NCBI GenBank assembly: GCA_027422505.1
Contig: JAPQWV010000002.1
Span: forward strand, 24,158,501-24,222,500
Direction of reading: 5' to 3'
DNA from: Craterostigma plantagineum
Lineage: Eukaryota; Streptophyta; Magnoliopsida; Lamiales; Linderniaceae
DNA: 64,000 bases
How positions within the stretch are numbered: the first letter of the stretch is position 1; each line of letters begins with the position of its first letter. The notes below the pieces were generated by a model. It did no database searches, had not been told where the DNA came from, and saw only the letters and a list, made by a program, of their open reading frames with translations. The position numbers and the translations under genes were made by a program. Shown here piece by piece: positions 29,543 to 42,067 of the stretch.

Positions 29543-32272
29543 TTATATCTCCGCTTTTCTCCCGTAAGAAGAAGCAGGCAAAGGCGGAATCCCCTGCTGA
29601 TACCTAAAAACGTTCGTTGGGTCGATCATCGTCTTGGCTCTCACCAATCTATCGTAATTTTTCAAGAAATACTTCTCCCCCCAACTCCTCGCAAACTCAA
29701 CAGCTTCAGAAACATTGGCGCTCGCATTCGAAACGTCCATAATCCCGAGATCGAAGTCCATATAGTTGATATAAGCCGCCCTCGGCCCAGACGAAACGTA
29801 ACGCGCCATAGCGCCGTAAAACCCTCTTATCCAATCTACGTATTTCGCACTTTCGCGGTCGTCTTCTTCCTTCCACTCGACCAAGTATTGTATCGCATAT
29901 AAATTCCCTTTCCTATGAGGAAAAGCAATCGAATCGTCGGGAATCCTCTCCATCGCGCCGCCGTAGGGGTCCAAAATCACGTACCCTTTCGGCTCCTTTT
30001 CGAGCAAATCGATGGCAATTTTGAGCCCCGCTTTCGATATGGGCTTCCTCACGTAGTCCGATTTCGCCTTGAAGTAGTTCTTGTCGTGGAGGAATCGGTC
30101 AGTCAGGGCATTCAAGTGGGTCCCGTTTTTCAATCCCGAGAAGTAGAGGATCGACTCGATCCACGTCATCTCCGTGCATTCTTCTTCCGAGATTCTCAGC
30201 TCGGGGAAAACGTCGTTTAGCGCCGAGACGAACTTTTTTTTGGGTCCCAGGAAAAATCCCTTGAATGTCGCCGACATTCCGACGGCGGCCTTGGCCTCGG
30301 GCAAAGACGAGCCGACGAATGTCGATAGGTACGCATCGTCGTCCAGCTTCGGGGCGACGCGCTGCCACTTGTCGACGAGATTCGCCACGCGGGCTTTCGA
30401 CCCGGGCCTCGAGACGATGAAGCCCGTCACGGTTTTCGGGACTTTTGCCAGGCAGATTTTCCACGCGTAGACTATTCCCCAGTTCCCGCCACCTCCTCCT
30501 CGGATGGCCCAGAACACTTGTTCGCCCATGGATTCTCTGTTCAGTAATCTGTTGCGGAAAAAGACATTCGATTATATGAAAGTTTCGTTTTTTTTCTTGT
30601 TTATCTTAGTTCTCTGTATATTGGGGGTGGTGTTGTAAGGAAAACTAAATTTTGAAGAGCTGTGTATTTTAAGAGCATCTCCAGCTCGCATCATGAAAAT
30701 ACAGTTAATTATGCACAATATTACAGCTGCTACAGTGCTTTTACTCCAATCCATAAACTCTATTTTCTACCCTAATTTTCAATTCAACCCATTAACTCTA
30801 TTTTCTACTCTAAAAATCAAATTACTATACTAAAATATATATTATAATAATTAAGAAGTCAGTAAATTATAATATTTAATGTTTAAAGTTATAAATTATA
30901 AACTTAGCAAATTATTTTATTATAATTTTATTAAATTAAAACGAAAATATAGATAATAATAGGAAATTAATATTATTTTTACTTTTGTTATTATAAGAAT
31001 GTAATATATTTAAATATAATTAAAATATTTTTTTATCAAATAAATTATAAATAATTAGAAAGTACAACACAATTTTTGTGTTGAAAATTATGTGTACTCT
31101 ACGCTAGAATATCTCTGCTAAAAGACGTACTTTATTTTTGTGCGATGCTCTAAGGACTATCCGAGAAGTTTTAGATTAAATGAGCACTCTAATGACAATT
31201 GATGCCACAATTTTGGAAACTTCCCGTATTGCTTCAATTCGGAGATGGTGTTTGGAATCACTTCAGAAAAGCACTTTTAAATTAAAGATGGACTTTTAGG
31301 AAGTGACTTTATAAAAAAGAAAATTTTAGGTGTTTGGTAAATTCACATTTAAGAGTCCATTTTAATTATAATTTAGATTTGCTTGGGATTTTTTCACTGT
31401 TCCATAACGGACTTGTGAAAAAGTACCAAAACATGACAGTTTTTTGTAAATGGATTTTTTAATTCAAAACTCCATTTGAAATGGGTATCCAAACAACATT
31501 TAAAATACGTATCATCAAATTGTTCGTTCAAAAAATTATCATCACGTTCTAATTGGGGTCTCATTAAATCCACGAACAAAAAATAAAAAATTAAGCCGTT
31601 ATTTTTTAATTCCTATTTTAACCAGCATTACCTTCCGTCTGCATCGATCAGAAGTGCGTCGACGACGTTATCCGCGGCGAGCCCATACTTTCTCGACAAC
31701 AACCCAAAACCTCCGCCCGAGATATGCCCGCTAACCCCCACCGTGGGACAAGAACCCGCCGAGAATCCAAGCGCGCCGCCGCTCGCTTTATCCACCGAAT
31801 AGTACGTCTGGCCGAGCGTCGCCCCGCCTTCGACCCACGCCGTCCCTTCCTCAGAATCCACGGTGACTCTCTCGAGCCCCATCATATCGATCAGAACGAA
31901 GAAGGGCGACGAGCGATCCACGTAGGAACAGCCCTCGTAGCTGTGCCCGCCGCACCTCACCCTAATCTCGTAGGGCCCACTCCGGCAGCACGCAACGGCC
32001 GCCGTCAGCTCCTCCTTGCTCGCCGGAACGACGATGGCCAGCGGTTTTGGTGCTTTGGGGTCGTCGAAACGGAGGTTCTGTATGGAGAAACGGAGCAGGG
32101 AGAAGTAGGCGGTGGGATCGTTGCCTGAGATTGGGTACAGAGTGAAGTTTCCCACGCCGTGTTCGGCCAAGCACCACTGAAGTGCTTGGGCGGCGCCGCC
32201 GTCTGCTGCAGTTATTGTTGCGCGGGCATATGGTAATAATAACAGCATGCAGATTGTGGCGGCGGCTTTCAT
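29543..32272 (-). CDS. Berberine-bridge-enzyme-like FAD oxidase, 2 exons, 548 aa
   Basis: Secreted or vacuolar FAD-linked oxidoreductase of the plant BBE-like family (oxidases of monolignols, oligosaccharides or alkaloid-type substrates; the substrate cannot be told here). Exon 1 31632-32272, exon 2 29543-30548, with one intron and phases that match. I start at the second ATG (MKAAATICMLLLLPYARA), which begins a clear signal peptide; an upstream in-frame ATG at 32335 would put 21 basic residues before it. The FAD PCMH domain shows His110 in RCGGHSYEG and Cys175 in GSCPTVGVSGH, the two residues that bind FAD covalently in this family. The GGGFG turn and the SMGEQVFWAIRGGGGGNWG strand follow. 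The BBE C-terminal domain has YINYMDFDLG and FRYQQGIPPLP. The intron houses a MITE. The frame is intact. Confidence 0.94.
30673..31150. mobile_element. Tourist-like MITE in the BBE-like intron
   Basis: 478 bp beginning GAGCATCTCCAGC and ending GATGCTC, i.e. GAGCATC inverted ends, flanked by TAA on both sides (30670-30672 and 31151-31153). The 3-bp TAA/TTA duplication, the short GAGCATC terminus and the AT-rich body fit non-autonomous PIF/Harbinger elements of the type abundant in dicot introns. Confidence 0.72.
31250..31497. mobile_element. Possible second MITE in the BBE-like intron
   Basis: GTGTTTGGAATCACTT on the left and, reverse-complemented, TTGTTTGGATACCCAT on the right are weak inverted ends. 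The internal sequence is a degenerate inverted repeat (GGACTTTTAGGAAGTG, TGTTTGGTAAATTCAC). TGTTTGG ends are common in dicot hAT-like MITEs. No target duplication was found. Confidence 0.35.
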
Positions 32273-32339
32273 TTTCCTTTTTTTGTTTTTTGGTTTTGCG
32301 TCTTTTGAGGTTTTGCAGATTCTTACATGGGACACGACG

Positions 32340-32350
32340 GCTGTTATTAT
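32340..32350 (-). promoter_or_regulatory. Putative TATA box of the BBE-like gene
   Basis: CTATAATAAC on the minus strand, ~70 bases before the chosen ATG. Composition and distance fit a TATA element and would favour the second ATG (32272) as start, since the first (32335) would leave almost no 5' UTR. Confidence 0.35.
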
Positions 32351-33456
32351 AGAAAACAGAGCACGGATTAATTGAGTTGTTACGTGGCCGCCGGCCTGAT
32401 GATTTCTTTAATGCTGGGCATGAACTGACAAAGTAGAAGCTTGGGAAGATAAGTTTAGATGAAAGAATCGTTTGTTTTCTTTTTTTTTTTCTTTCTTTTG
32501 TATATATGATGATTGCTTAATATCCTTACGTGACGACAATTGAATACGGACGAGGCCTGCCTATTGATGCTTAACGGTGGCTCTTATAAGATATATATTT
32601 GTTTATAGTATATTATTATAGTATAGTAGTAAGCTCTTGGGATTGTGTTGTGGATTTTAATTTGGTATTCTGAGTGAGGATTGTGTTGTGGATTTTAATT
32701 TGGTATTTTGAGTGAGTTTACTACTATTTCTGATCACCTCGAACTTGCAAGGTAATAATGGTCTTTATTTATCATTGATTCATCATGAAATTCATATTAA
32801 AGGAGTCATTGGTTTTCGAGACTTAGCTCGAGCATGGACGGGACTATGATTCGTGGTGGTCTTTTGTTTCAACACTTATTGTACACCTTAGTTTAGTATT
32901 TATTATTACACATTTTGAAAGAAACGATTACTTTGGCCTCGTTTTTTCCGAAGAAAAAGAAGACAAAGTAGAAAGTGACAAAAGGGTCCATACAGAATTC
33001 AAACATTATATATTTGGATAATTGGTGATCGATTCATTGTAAATCCATATTTATCGCTTAAAAATAAGACTAAATGTAGTAGGTTCGATCCGCCGTCGCT
33101 GGTTAACGAAATTGAAAATAATATATAGTTCAAACTAGTTAAAATAGGATCTTCTTTGTCACAATACGAGTTTCTAATAGCTAGGCTTGAAATCAATAAT
33201 AATAACTTTCTCACAATCGGGTTACTTTCAATTGACAAATAATAGTCAACAACTTAGTTAATAAAAAAGAAAAGTAAAAAATGCCAGAAACGCTCATTAT
33301 TTTGAAAATCAACGTCCCAACATCTACATGCATGCACGACCACCTTTCTTTCTTTCTTCTACAATTCAGTGCATCCATCGTCTCTCTTCCTATTTTCAGA
33401 CAACAAAACGAACACCGATTCTAACGCTCAGTTTCTCATCATGCATTCACCCCCAA
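32351..33456. other. Divergent intergenic region between the BBE-like and PME genes
   Basis: Shared upstream space of two divergent genes. A GATTGTGTTGTGGATTTTAA block is repeated in tandem near 32,640-32,715, with TTGGTATT following each copy. No gene is seen. Confidence 0.5.
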
Positions 33457-33466
33457 CTATAAATAA
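33457..33466 (+). promoter_or_regulatory. TATA box of the pectin methylesterase gene
   Basis: ACTATAAATA followed by ACCCCCC, ~150 bases before the ATG at 33613, leaving a 5' UTR of about 120 bases rich in A and C. It is the best TATA match on this strand near the gene. Confidence 0.55.
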
Positions 33467-33612
33467 CCCCCCGTCCCAAACACAGTTTCTCATCAGAGTT
33501 CAACGAGGAATCGAAAAAAAAACCCTAATTAGGACAATAAAAAAAATAAAACGATTCCTCCAAAGAGCTCTGAATAGCAATCAATCACCAGCTACAAAAA
33601 GCAAAACCAAAA

Positions 33613-35576
33613 ATGGCGGACGAAGGTAAGAAAAAGAAGATCGCTGTGGCCGGCCTCGCCTCCATCCTCCTCGTAGCAATGTGCGTCGCCGTCGCTGTAA
33701 AATCCTCCTCCTCGGCTGACGGCCACGTCGTCACCGCCTCTACAAAGGCCGTCCAGGCGATCTGCGCGCCCACCGACTACAAGGAAACGTGCGAGGAGAG
33801 CCTGAAAGACGCAAACTCCACCGACCCGAAGGACCTCATCAAGCTCGCCTTCGACGCCGGCGTCAAGAACATCGGCGACGTCCTAAAGAGCTCGTCCCTC
33901 CTCAACGAGGCGGCGAACGACGAGCGCACGAAGGGCGCCTTTGCAGTATGCAAGGAGGTTTTGGATACCGCAGTCGAGGACCTCCAACGGTCCTTCGAGA
34001 AGGTCGGCGAGCTCGACGTCTCTAAGGTCGGGGAGTACGCCGAGGACGTCAAGGCATGGTTGAGCGGCGTAGTCAACAATCACGAGACGTGCGCGGACGC
34101 CTTCGAGGGGACGACTGGGGACGTCGGGGAGAAGATGAAGGGGTTATTGAAGAAGGCCATGGAGCTCTCGAGCAACGGGTTGGCGATGGTCGACGACTTC
34201 TCGTCGGCTCTGTCGTCGCTAGACATCGACGGCTTGGCGGGAAGCAGCCGCCGGCTGCTCTCCGAGGCAGCGGTGGTCGACCGAAGGATATTGGCCGCGG
34301 GGTCGCTGAAGCCCAACGTGGTGGTGGCTAAGGACGGGAGCGGGGACGTGAGCACCGTGAAGGCCGCCATGGCTCGGATTCCGAAGAAGAACACCGAGCC
34401 GTTTGTCATCTACGTCAAGGCCGGGGTGTACAAGGAGCAGGTCGAGGTGCCGAAGAAGGGCGACCACGTCATCTTGATTGGGGACGGCCCGACGAAGACT
34501 AAGATCACCAACAACTTGAACTACGCCGCGGGCACGCAAACGTTCCACTCTGCCACGCTCAGTAAGTGCTCGAAACACGTATCGCGCCTTTTGACCCAAT
34601 GAAATGATGGATACATGCTGATGACAACTTCACCTGAAATTCGGACCCGTATTGCATCAATTTTTTTTTAATTTGATAAAATTTTGAAAACTACGATTCA
34701 CGTCTATGCTGATATCTTTCTTATCTAGCCTTAAACGTCTGATTTTCGTTTTATGGGTGGTCGTGAACATATCCATGACTTTTAGGTTGTTGACTATTCT
34801 CCTCTGTTGCCAATTGATTTTTGAGTGAAATCTCACAAGGTTTATGAGTTTGACCTGAAACGCTATCTCTCTGTCTCATATATATAGTCGTCAACGGAGA
34901 GGACTTCACGGCCAAGAACATCGGGATAGAGAACACCGCGGGCCCCGAGGGGCACCAGGCGGTCGCGGTGCGCGTCTCGGGCGACCGAGCAGTGTTCCAC
35001 AACGTGCAGATGGACGGGTACCAGGACACATTGTACGCACACAACTACCGCCAGTACTACCGCGACTGCACGATCTCGGGAACCATCGACTTCATCTTTG
35101 GGGACGCGCTGTCCCTCTTCCAGAACTGCCAGTTCGTGGTCCGAAAGCCCATGGACAACCAGGCGTGCATGGTGACCGCACAGGGCCGAAAGGACAAGAG
35201 GAGCATCGGAGCCATCATCATACAGAATGGAAAGATCACCGCCGAGGACAAGTTCCTGGCCTCGAGCCCCATGCCCACGGCCTACTTGGGCCGACCGTGG
35301 AAGGAGTTCTCGAGGACCATCATCATGAATAGCTACATCGACGGGTTCGTAGCCCCAGAGGGTTGGTCTCCGTGGATGGGGACGTTCGCGTTGGACACGC
35401 TCTACTACGGAGAGTACAACAACAAGGGCTCGGGCTCGAGCACAGCTCAGAGGGTTCAGTGGAAGGGTATTAAGAAGATTACGCCTCAGATCGCTCAGAG
35501 CTTTTCGGGCGGGAAGGTTTACCGAGGCGATCAGTGGATTAAGGCCGCCGGCGTGCCCTACGTTGCCACCTTGTAA
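33613..35576 (+). CDS. PME: Pectin methylesterase with N-terminal inhibitor domain (PMEI-PME, type I), 2 exons, 545 aa
   Basis: Removes methyl esters from homogalacturonan in the cell wall. Exon 1 33613-34561 and exon 2 34888-35576 join in phase (A|TC). An uncleaved-signal or membrane-anchor segment spans ~10-30. The inhibitor (PMEI) domain spans ~45-205 with its four conserved cysteines (Cys51, Cys60, Cys113, Cys160). Two basic processing motifs follow (SRRLLS at 212-217 and DRRIL), where Golgi subtilases normally release the mature enzyme. Catalytic-domain hallmarks are GVYKE, QAVAVR (Gln340), QDTLY (Gln362, Asp363), DFIFG (Asp384, nucleophile) and LGRPWKEFSRT (Arg and Trp). All active-site residues expected for the family are present. 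Exon 1 is strongly GC-rich at third positions compared with its flanks. The frame is intact. Confidence 0.96.
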
Positions 35577-35582
35577 TAAGGA

Positions 35583-35587
<5 letters not shown>

Positions 35588-35628
<41 letters not shown>
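35588..35628. repeat. (AT)n microsatellite in the PME 3' UTR
   Basis: About 20 uninterrupted AT dinucleotides starting ~12 bases after the stop codon. Such a tract would form a long hairpin in the transcript. Confidence 0.95.
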
Positions 35629-35631
<3 letters not shown>

Positions 35632-35965
35632 TGATGTGAGAAATTGGGCTTTGTGTTCTTTTTTTTTTTCTTATGTTTGATGGATTTCCATTTCTGCTTT
35701 GTGATGGAGAATACAATTTGTTGTCGACGTGATATTTGTGTAACCATTTGCTTTCTTCTTCTATAATAAAATTATTACAGTTTATCTGAAATCGTACTGC
35801 CACAATACCCAGCATTGGAACGCTACAGAAAGATGGACAAGAAAGGATTGGAAAATAAAAACTATTACCAACCGTTATGAAGCTCGTGTTGTTTCTTCGG
35901 CGGCAATAGAATGAAATGGTTTCTTGTGACTCTTCGGTTGGCGCAGATGAACGTCAGATTGTTGA

Positions 35966-36085
35966 TTAGATGCAGATACAGTGCGTGAGGGCCCAGTACA
36001 TGAAAATTGCTAGAACGACCACGAGTAAGCACATGAGGATGAACAGCTCGTTCCACAATATGTTGAAATTATCCATATTATCCAT
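35966..36085 (-). CDS. Putative small membrane peptide, 39 aa
   Basis: An ATG-TAA frame of 40 codons too short for usual gene calling. The peptide starts MDNMDNFNILWNELF and continues into a 17-20-residue hydrophobic stretch (LMCLLVVVLAIFMYWAL), ending THCICI, so it is a predicted single-pass membrane peptide with two cysteines near the end. Upstream on the same strand lies a good TATA box (36353-36361), leaving a ~240-base leader. A splice-acceptor-like GTCTTACAG lies about 58-66 bases before the ATG. I do not recognise the family. Support is the topology, two nearby in-frame Met codons and the promoter; conservation cannot be tested here. Confidence 0.4.
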   Translation of the reverse strand: MDNMDNFNILWNELFILMCLLVVVLAIFMYWALTHCICI

Positions 36086-36350
36086 GACCGTGAACGTCGT
36101 AGGATCAGTCGAGGCGTGTGTTGGACACACTATCTGTAAGACGAAACAGCCCCGCTATATATAGTGCTTTCGGTTAACATCGATCGTCCCCAAGATATAA
36201 CGACTTCTAAACTCGTACAACGATACGAGTTTTTCTGGCGAACCGTAATCAAAATCGAGTTTTTTTCTTGCTTCGGGATTTTTAGGGAGTGGGAGTGAGT
36301 TATGCAAATTCGTGTAGGTTGGAATGAATGAATTTTTCCATCTCATTTGG

Positions 36351-36362
36351 GTCTATTTATAG
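36351..36362 (-). promoter_or_regulatory. TATA box upstream of the 39-aa ORF
   Basis: CTATAAATAGAC on the minus strand, in a GC-poor setting, predicts a transcription start near 36,325-36,330. No other gene candidate lies downstream on that strand before the PME 3' end. Confidence 0.45.
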
Positions 36363-36990
36363 TTTTTTCTCGCAGGGGCTAAACCGCAAATTCATAAACT
36401 TGCTGGACTGCTTCTGTCATTTACCAGGGGTCTGAAAGATATATTTCAAATTTCTGGACTGTCGGTTAATTTACCAGCCCGCGACAGGCCCGATTCTAGG
36501 GCCGATAGCCCGAATCTCCGGCATGTCCCACCGGCGGCGGCCCGATTCTCCGACCGACAGCCCGAGGCAACTGATCGAAACTTCAGGTTGGGCCGATCGA
36601 CAGCTCCTAGTTTTGGGCCGGATCAGCCCAACAGCCCACTGCGGCCCAGTGATCCAATGGATCATGCCACCTCATCTAGGCTGCCCAATCAGCGCCACCT
36701 CCTCTTCACTTCAACTGCCATGTCACCGGCGTCGCTGTCGCGGTTCACCGGAGGAAAAATTTAAGCTCCTCAATGCTCCTCGTTCCGATGCAACGTGTGA
36801 AGTGCAAAGTGCGCGCCTCAAAGCGTACTTTGGCACGGCTCGGCCTCGGCCTCGGCCACGGGTACGGGCTCGGTGCTCGGTGCTCGTCGGTGCGAGGCAC
36901 CGACTCGCACCCGGGCTATTATTGGGGCCAAAAACTCACACAAGGTTCTCAAGCTCACTTGAACCCCTTTAAGCTCACAAGACCATTTAA
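36363..36990. other. GC-rich intergenic or LTR-derived stretch
   Basis: GGGCCGATAG/GCCCGATTC words recur between 36,480 and 36,640 and CGGCCTCGGCCACGG-like runs near 36,840-36,870. No gene I can support. Part of this may belong to the copia 3' LTR that begins at 37,345. Confidence 0.35.
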
Positions 36991-39900
36991 GCCCATACAC
37001 ATGGCAAGTCCTTTTGATTAAACCCACATGAGTTTCTATATATATAGTGAATATTTTATTAGTGTCTAACCAATGCGGGACACTTAGTTCCCCCACTTAA
37101 ACACTATCAACCATTTTAATGGTTATTGGGTCAACTTCAAAAATTAATTTCTCATTCACCCGATGTCGGTTTTGAGCGTATTAATATTCGTTAGATTCTC
37201 CGTGAAACGTAAATTCGTAATCGTTCAACGATTTCTCGTTTCGACATCCGATGACTTCCTGATTTAATTAAAACCGTGACTAAATTTATTAATGGGTTTA
37301 TGATAAAATTTGGCCCAATTGGCTCAAATGCTCAAAAACCCAACAGTCCCCCACAATGGAAATTAATGCAAATGCTATGCATCCTGACTCTTGCAACAAA
37401 AACTCGACGACCCGTCACCGCATCGATATAGGTAGCTTGTGGCTTTGAACCTTCCCTAGTGAAACGCAGTCGCATTTACTCGTTGTTCGGTGAACATGAT
37501 GTCTTGAACTGACAGCTTTTGTGTAAATTAAGACAACAGCGTACACATAGTGACGAATCTTGTTTTTTCGACTCCCACGTTGTGTCCATTTCGGCATTGG
37601 ACCATATTTTGGTTTCATAAGTGTTATATCCTTCTGGGAGATCTACCAACTCCCAAGTGTGGTTTTGCATTATGGACTCAATTTCGCTGTTTACAGTTTC
37701 TTTCCAGAACGGATCTTCTGGACTCGACAAAGCTTCTTGCACTGTCCGAGATTCGTCATCTAACATATATGTTAGGAAATCAGGCCAAATGATTTGACCA
37801 CTTTTTTACGTTTACTTTGCCGTGGTTCCTCATCTTCTGGAGGCGAAACTTCAACGGCTTCGTAAGTTCTCTTTCCACAACTCATTTTATTTCTTTCCTC
37901 ATTGGAAAGATGTTCTCGAAAAATACAGCATTTCTCGATTCAATAATCATTCCAGAGTTCATGTCAGGAATTTCTCACTTATGCACCAAAATCTGTACGC
38001 ATTACTATATCCAATAAAAATGCAGTCAACCGTTTTTGGTCCTATCTTGACCTGTTTTGGTTTAGGTACTTCGAACTTTGCTAGGCACCCCCACACTTTA
38101 AGATATCCGTAGGAAGGTTGTCTACCTTTCCACAACTCGTACGGTGTTTTATTCCGTTGTGTGGTAACATATTTAGAATACGATTTGATGATAGTATGGC
38201 TTCCCCCACAAATTCTGGGGTAGCTCTGAACTGATTAGCATCGTATTCATCATCTCCTTACGAGTTATATTTTTTCGTTCAGAAATGCCATTTGATTAAG
38301 GTGAATATGGTGTCGTCGTCTGATGAATAATACCATGTTCTCGGCAAAACTCCTCAGATGGTGCCACGTATTCTCCTCCTCTGTCACTTCTTATTATTTT
38401 GATCTTAGAGTTAAGTTGATTCTCAACTTCACTCTTATATCTTTTGAAGGCATAAAGTGCTTCGTCTTTACCGCTTAAAAGATACACGTGACAGTACTTC
38501 GTGCAATCACAGATAAACGTAATAATTCTTTCCACCTCTAGTTTTCACGAATTTCAGATCGCATATATCAGTATGGATCAGTTCTAGTGGTGAACTATTT
38601 CTCATGACAGAGAAAAATGGTGCTTTTATCATCTTTGCTTCAGCACAGATATTACACCTGTTTTGTGAATCGATTTCCATTTGTGGAAGTAAGTTTAAAC
38701 TTATCAACTTTTTCAGTTTGTTTAAACTCACGTGTCCTAATCCACCATGCCATAAATTAGACAACTCGACCAAGTAAGAAGAAATGACTTTATTATTATC
38801 AGCGATCTTAATATTGCATTTTACAGGCATTACAAATAATTACAAAGGCCCTTCTCGAGGTAACCTTTGCAAAAAAAAATGGCAGTACATATTTGCCAGC
38901 CTCAAACACTTGTCTAAATCCAGCGTTACTAAGCAGAGCGCCGGACACCAGGTTCTTGCGGATGTTTGGGACATGCAGCACGTCCACAATCGTCACTTCC
39001 TTACCTGAGGTCATCTTCAGCACCACCCAATCCCAATCCTACGATGTTGGACGTCCCCGCGTTCCCCATATAGAGCGTCCTACCCGAAACAGGCATGTAG
39101 GTGGAGAACATTTCTTTGTCGGAGCAGATATGGCGTTGCTCCGCTGTCGATGTACTGGTAGCTCGGATTTTCCACGACGTTTGCCTTATACACGACTGCA
39201 GTCAGATCTCGCTCCGACATGTCCGTTGCGAGTTGCTTCTCTTAAGTGAGATGCATTTGAGTCTTATTAACTCTTTTCTTCTTACGACAATCCTTGGCCA
39301 TATGCCCAGGTTTATCGCAGTTATAACAGTTGCCCTTAATTATCTTGGAATTCGAGTCTTGCTTCTTTTGCGGCGGACCTGGCCTTTTCCGCTTGTTTTC
39401 ATAGCTCGGCTCGACCAAGTTGGCTCTCGCCTCCATACTGCCCTCTTGTTCTTAGCCTCGCTATTTCGGTTATCTTCCTCGATCCGAAGCCGCACAATCA
39501 GATCCTCAAGCCCCATCTCCTTTGGTCTGTGCTTGAGGTAATTCTTGAAATCCTTTCATAGAGGCGACAACTTCTCGATAATTGCAGTTACCTGGAAGGT
39601 TTCGCTGATCTGCATATTTTCGGCATGAATATCATGAATAATCAGCTGCAGATCACGGACTTAGTCCAGCACCGGCTTAGAGTCGGTCATCGTATAATCC
39701 ATGAATTTGCCGACGATGAACTTTTTCAGCCATCGTCAGTCTTATATTTCTTGTCCAATGAATCCCACAACTTTTTCGCAGTCTTAGCCACTGCATAGAT
39801 GTTGTATAGGGAGTCGTCAAGGGCTTTTGAGCGATTAGCCACAAACATTATCAGGTAACACGTAGTAACATAATCAAGCATTTAACTTACAGGCCAGGCT
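36990..39900 (-). mobile_element. Internally deleted Ty1/copia element with 3' LTR
   Basis: Read on the minus strand: gag tail with a CCHC knuckle (CYNCDKPGHMAKDC, ~39,330); protease/pre-integrase region with [13 protein letters not shown] (~38,960) and an HH-CC zinc binder (NLWHGGLGH ... CNICAEAK); integrase core with RSDRGGEY (~38,370); then the polyprotein start of RT (PFWKETVNSEIESIMQNHTWELVDLPEG, ~37,700-37,620). The remaining RT and RNase H are missing. A polypurine tract (GTGGGGGAC) precedes TGTTGGGTTTTTG at 37,345, the 3' LTR start. Its body includes CACTATATATATAG, a TATA-like box. Several stops and frameshifts are present, so it is inactive. The outer LTR end was not located. The 5' LTR is missing and the element joins a gypsy leader near 39,900. 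Confidence 0.85.
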
Positions 39901-42006
39901 GGTTCTCCAGGCTTTTGAGCGGTAGTACATGGACAGTCTTCAGAATCTAAAGCCTAGGCTCTGATACCACCTGTGGCGACCCTCATTTTCTAAGTAAGAT
40001 TAGTGGCGGATTTCCGCAACGTAAGCTGCGGAAGGCCCGTCTAATTAAAACTTTTTCCAAAATAATATATATTACTATAAAAGTCGGTCTACATCGTTAT
40101 CTCTGTACACGGGCCGAAGCCCCAAAATATCAAAAGAACCAAAAATCTTAAAGCCGCTCCACAGGTCTTCATCCATGTACCGCCCTGCCCTCAAAAGTCC
40201 GTGGAGCACCGCCACCAGCCGCCTCAGTCTTGACGCGCGTCGGCGTCAGACTCAGTACCTACAACACGTAAACACTGAGCGATTTGCCCAGTAGGTGAAT
40301 AAAAATATATGTATGCACGTGAACGCTCATTCCCGATCCCAATATCTTACATGCAATGTTCACTCTTTCTTTTTCCCATAATCCTATTTCAAATCACAAA
40401 ACACAAGGCCCTAGGTCAGACTCGACACCTCGCGCGCCCATAATAATAACATACGGAAGCTTACACTAGCAGCGTTTTGACGATCACGCAACTGCCCTAC
40501 TAGGCCGCTCTTCCGTAAGCGGTAGCCTACGCCGACAGCGTTTTGACGATCATGCAACTGCCCTGTCAGGTCGCTCCCTCCGCTGAAAATATAATCACGA
40601 CGGTTTTGCACCTCGGGACGTTCACGCCCTAGTAGACAGATCGATCACGCCTGTCTACCGTCAGGTGTCATAAGAGTACCAACCTCGACTCCTCAACGAG
40701 TCAACAAAATCATATCAATCTCAAACTACCCCACTCATCGATGCGTCAAAGTACTACCGTCTCAATACGGTACAAGTATCTCTCCCTGTAATATGATATG
40801 CATATGCAATGCATATAAATGTGATAATATATGAATTCGTGATTTCACATGAAATATACGTAAAGCACATAAATCACGTAAATCATTGAAGCACATAAAA
40901 ACACGTAATTCAAATAAGTGTTTACGCATTGTAGATGAATAATTCACCTACCTGTCCTCCCGATAAAATCAGTCGACAATCCTGGTGAATTCCCTACTGT
41001 TCGAATCTCTGAGCACAAAATATTATTGTATCAATATATTTTTAAGTCACTTAATTTCAAAATTTTCAAACTCTAAGTCTTGAAACCCTAAAATTATCAA
41101 AACCCTAAAATCACGAAAACCCTGGAATGATGAAAACCCTAATTTGTTAAGAACTACTTAGTGCCGAAAATTTTGTTGGGGATTAAATGTCGAGATTGGT
41201 TAGGAATATAAATGTCGAAATGTATTATGATTATATCTTGAAATCCTTAAGGAGGTTAAATGTCGAAATGTGTCATGATTATACGTCGAAATCTTTGAAT
41301 GCTAAGTCTCGACATTTTCATTATTATGTCTCGAAATCTTTCCTGCAATGCATCTCGAAATTTACTTATAAGAAGAGCCAAAGCTTTTATACCCATATCG
41401 AGATTTCAAGTGCCGATCAATTGTCGAGATCTGTTAGAGGTTACATGTCGAGATCTTTATTGCGAAAGGTATAAATCTCGATATCAGACTTCGAAATCCT
41501 ATAAGATATATCTCGAACTTGCGTTTTGTCCTGATTTCAAACATCACTTACATGACTTCTCGAGATAATTTTATCCTTGTTAAAAACTTCCTTTCGAGAT
41601 TTAACATTACTAAGAACCTAGTACATAAAATGGACATTTCTTGGAAAAGTACTTCTCGAGATTATAAATTGCAAAATTCATCGAAAACCCTAAGATAGAA
41701 TTTCATATACTATAGAGGTCAGCTTCGAGCTTATTCAAAAACCATAAACTCTTGCACCTTAAAACATTAAACTAAGGAACATAATAAACTCTTAGGAACA
41801 TTACATGTCTCGAATTCACTAGAACTCGTATCATATAAACACCTATAAATATAAGTCGATTCTCAAAGAGATAGGGTTTCCATTTATGTTCTAGCATCGA
41901 AAACCAGTGCTGAACATATCAATGTGCACTTAACATGACAATTCGACATTCTGGATTTTAAGATTTAGAATAACAAGTCACATAAGTTTCACATAATTCA
42001 TGTTCA

Positions 42007-42067
<61 letters not shown>

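Noticed and set aside
30099..30470. ORFs of about 100-120 codons in other frames of the BBE-like gene
   Set aside because: Shadows of the real exon 2 frame.
33777..34599. Long antisense and alternate-frame ORFs over PME exon 1
   Set aside because: Produced by the high third-position GC content of the real PME exon; they share no domain and overlap a clearly coding frame.
34863..35747. 294-codon minus-strand ORF over PME exon 2
   Set aside because: Shadow of the PME coding exon; its N-terminal part simply translates the AT microsatellite.
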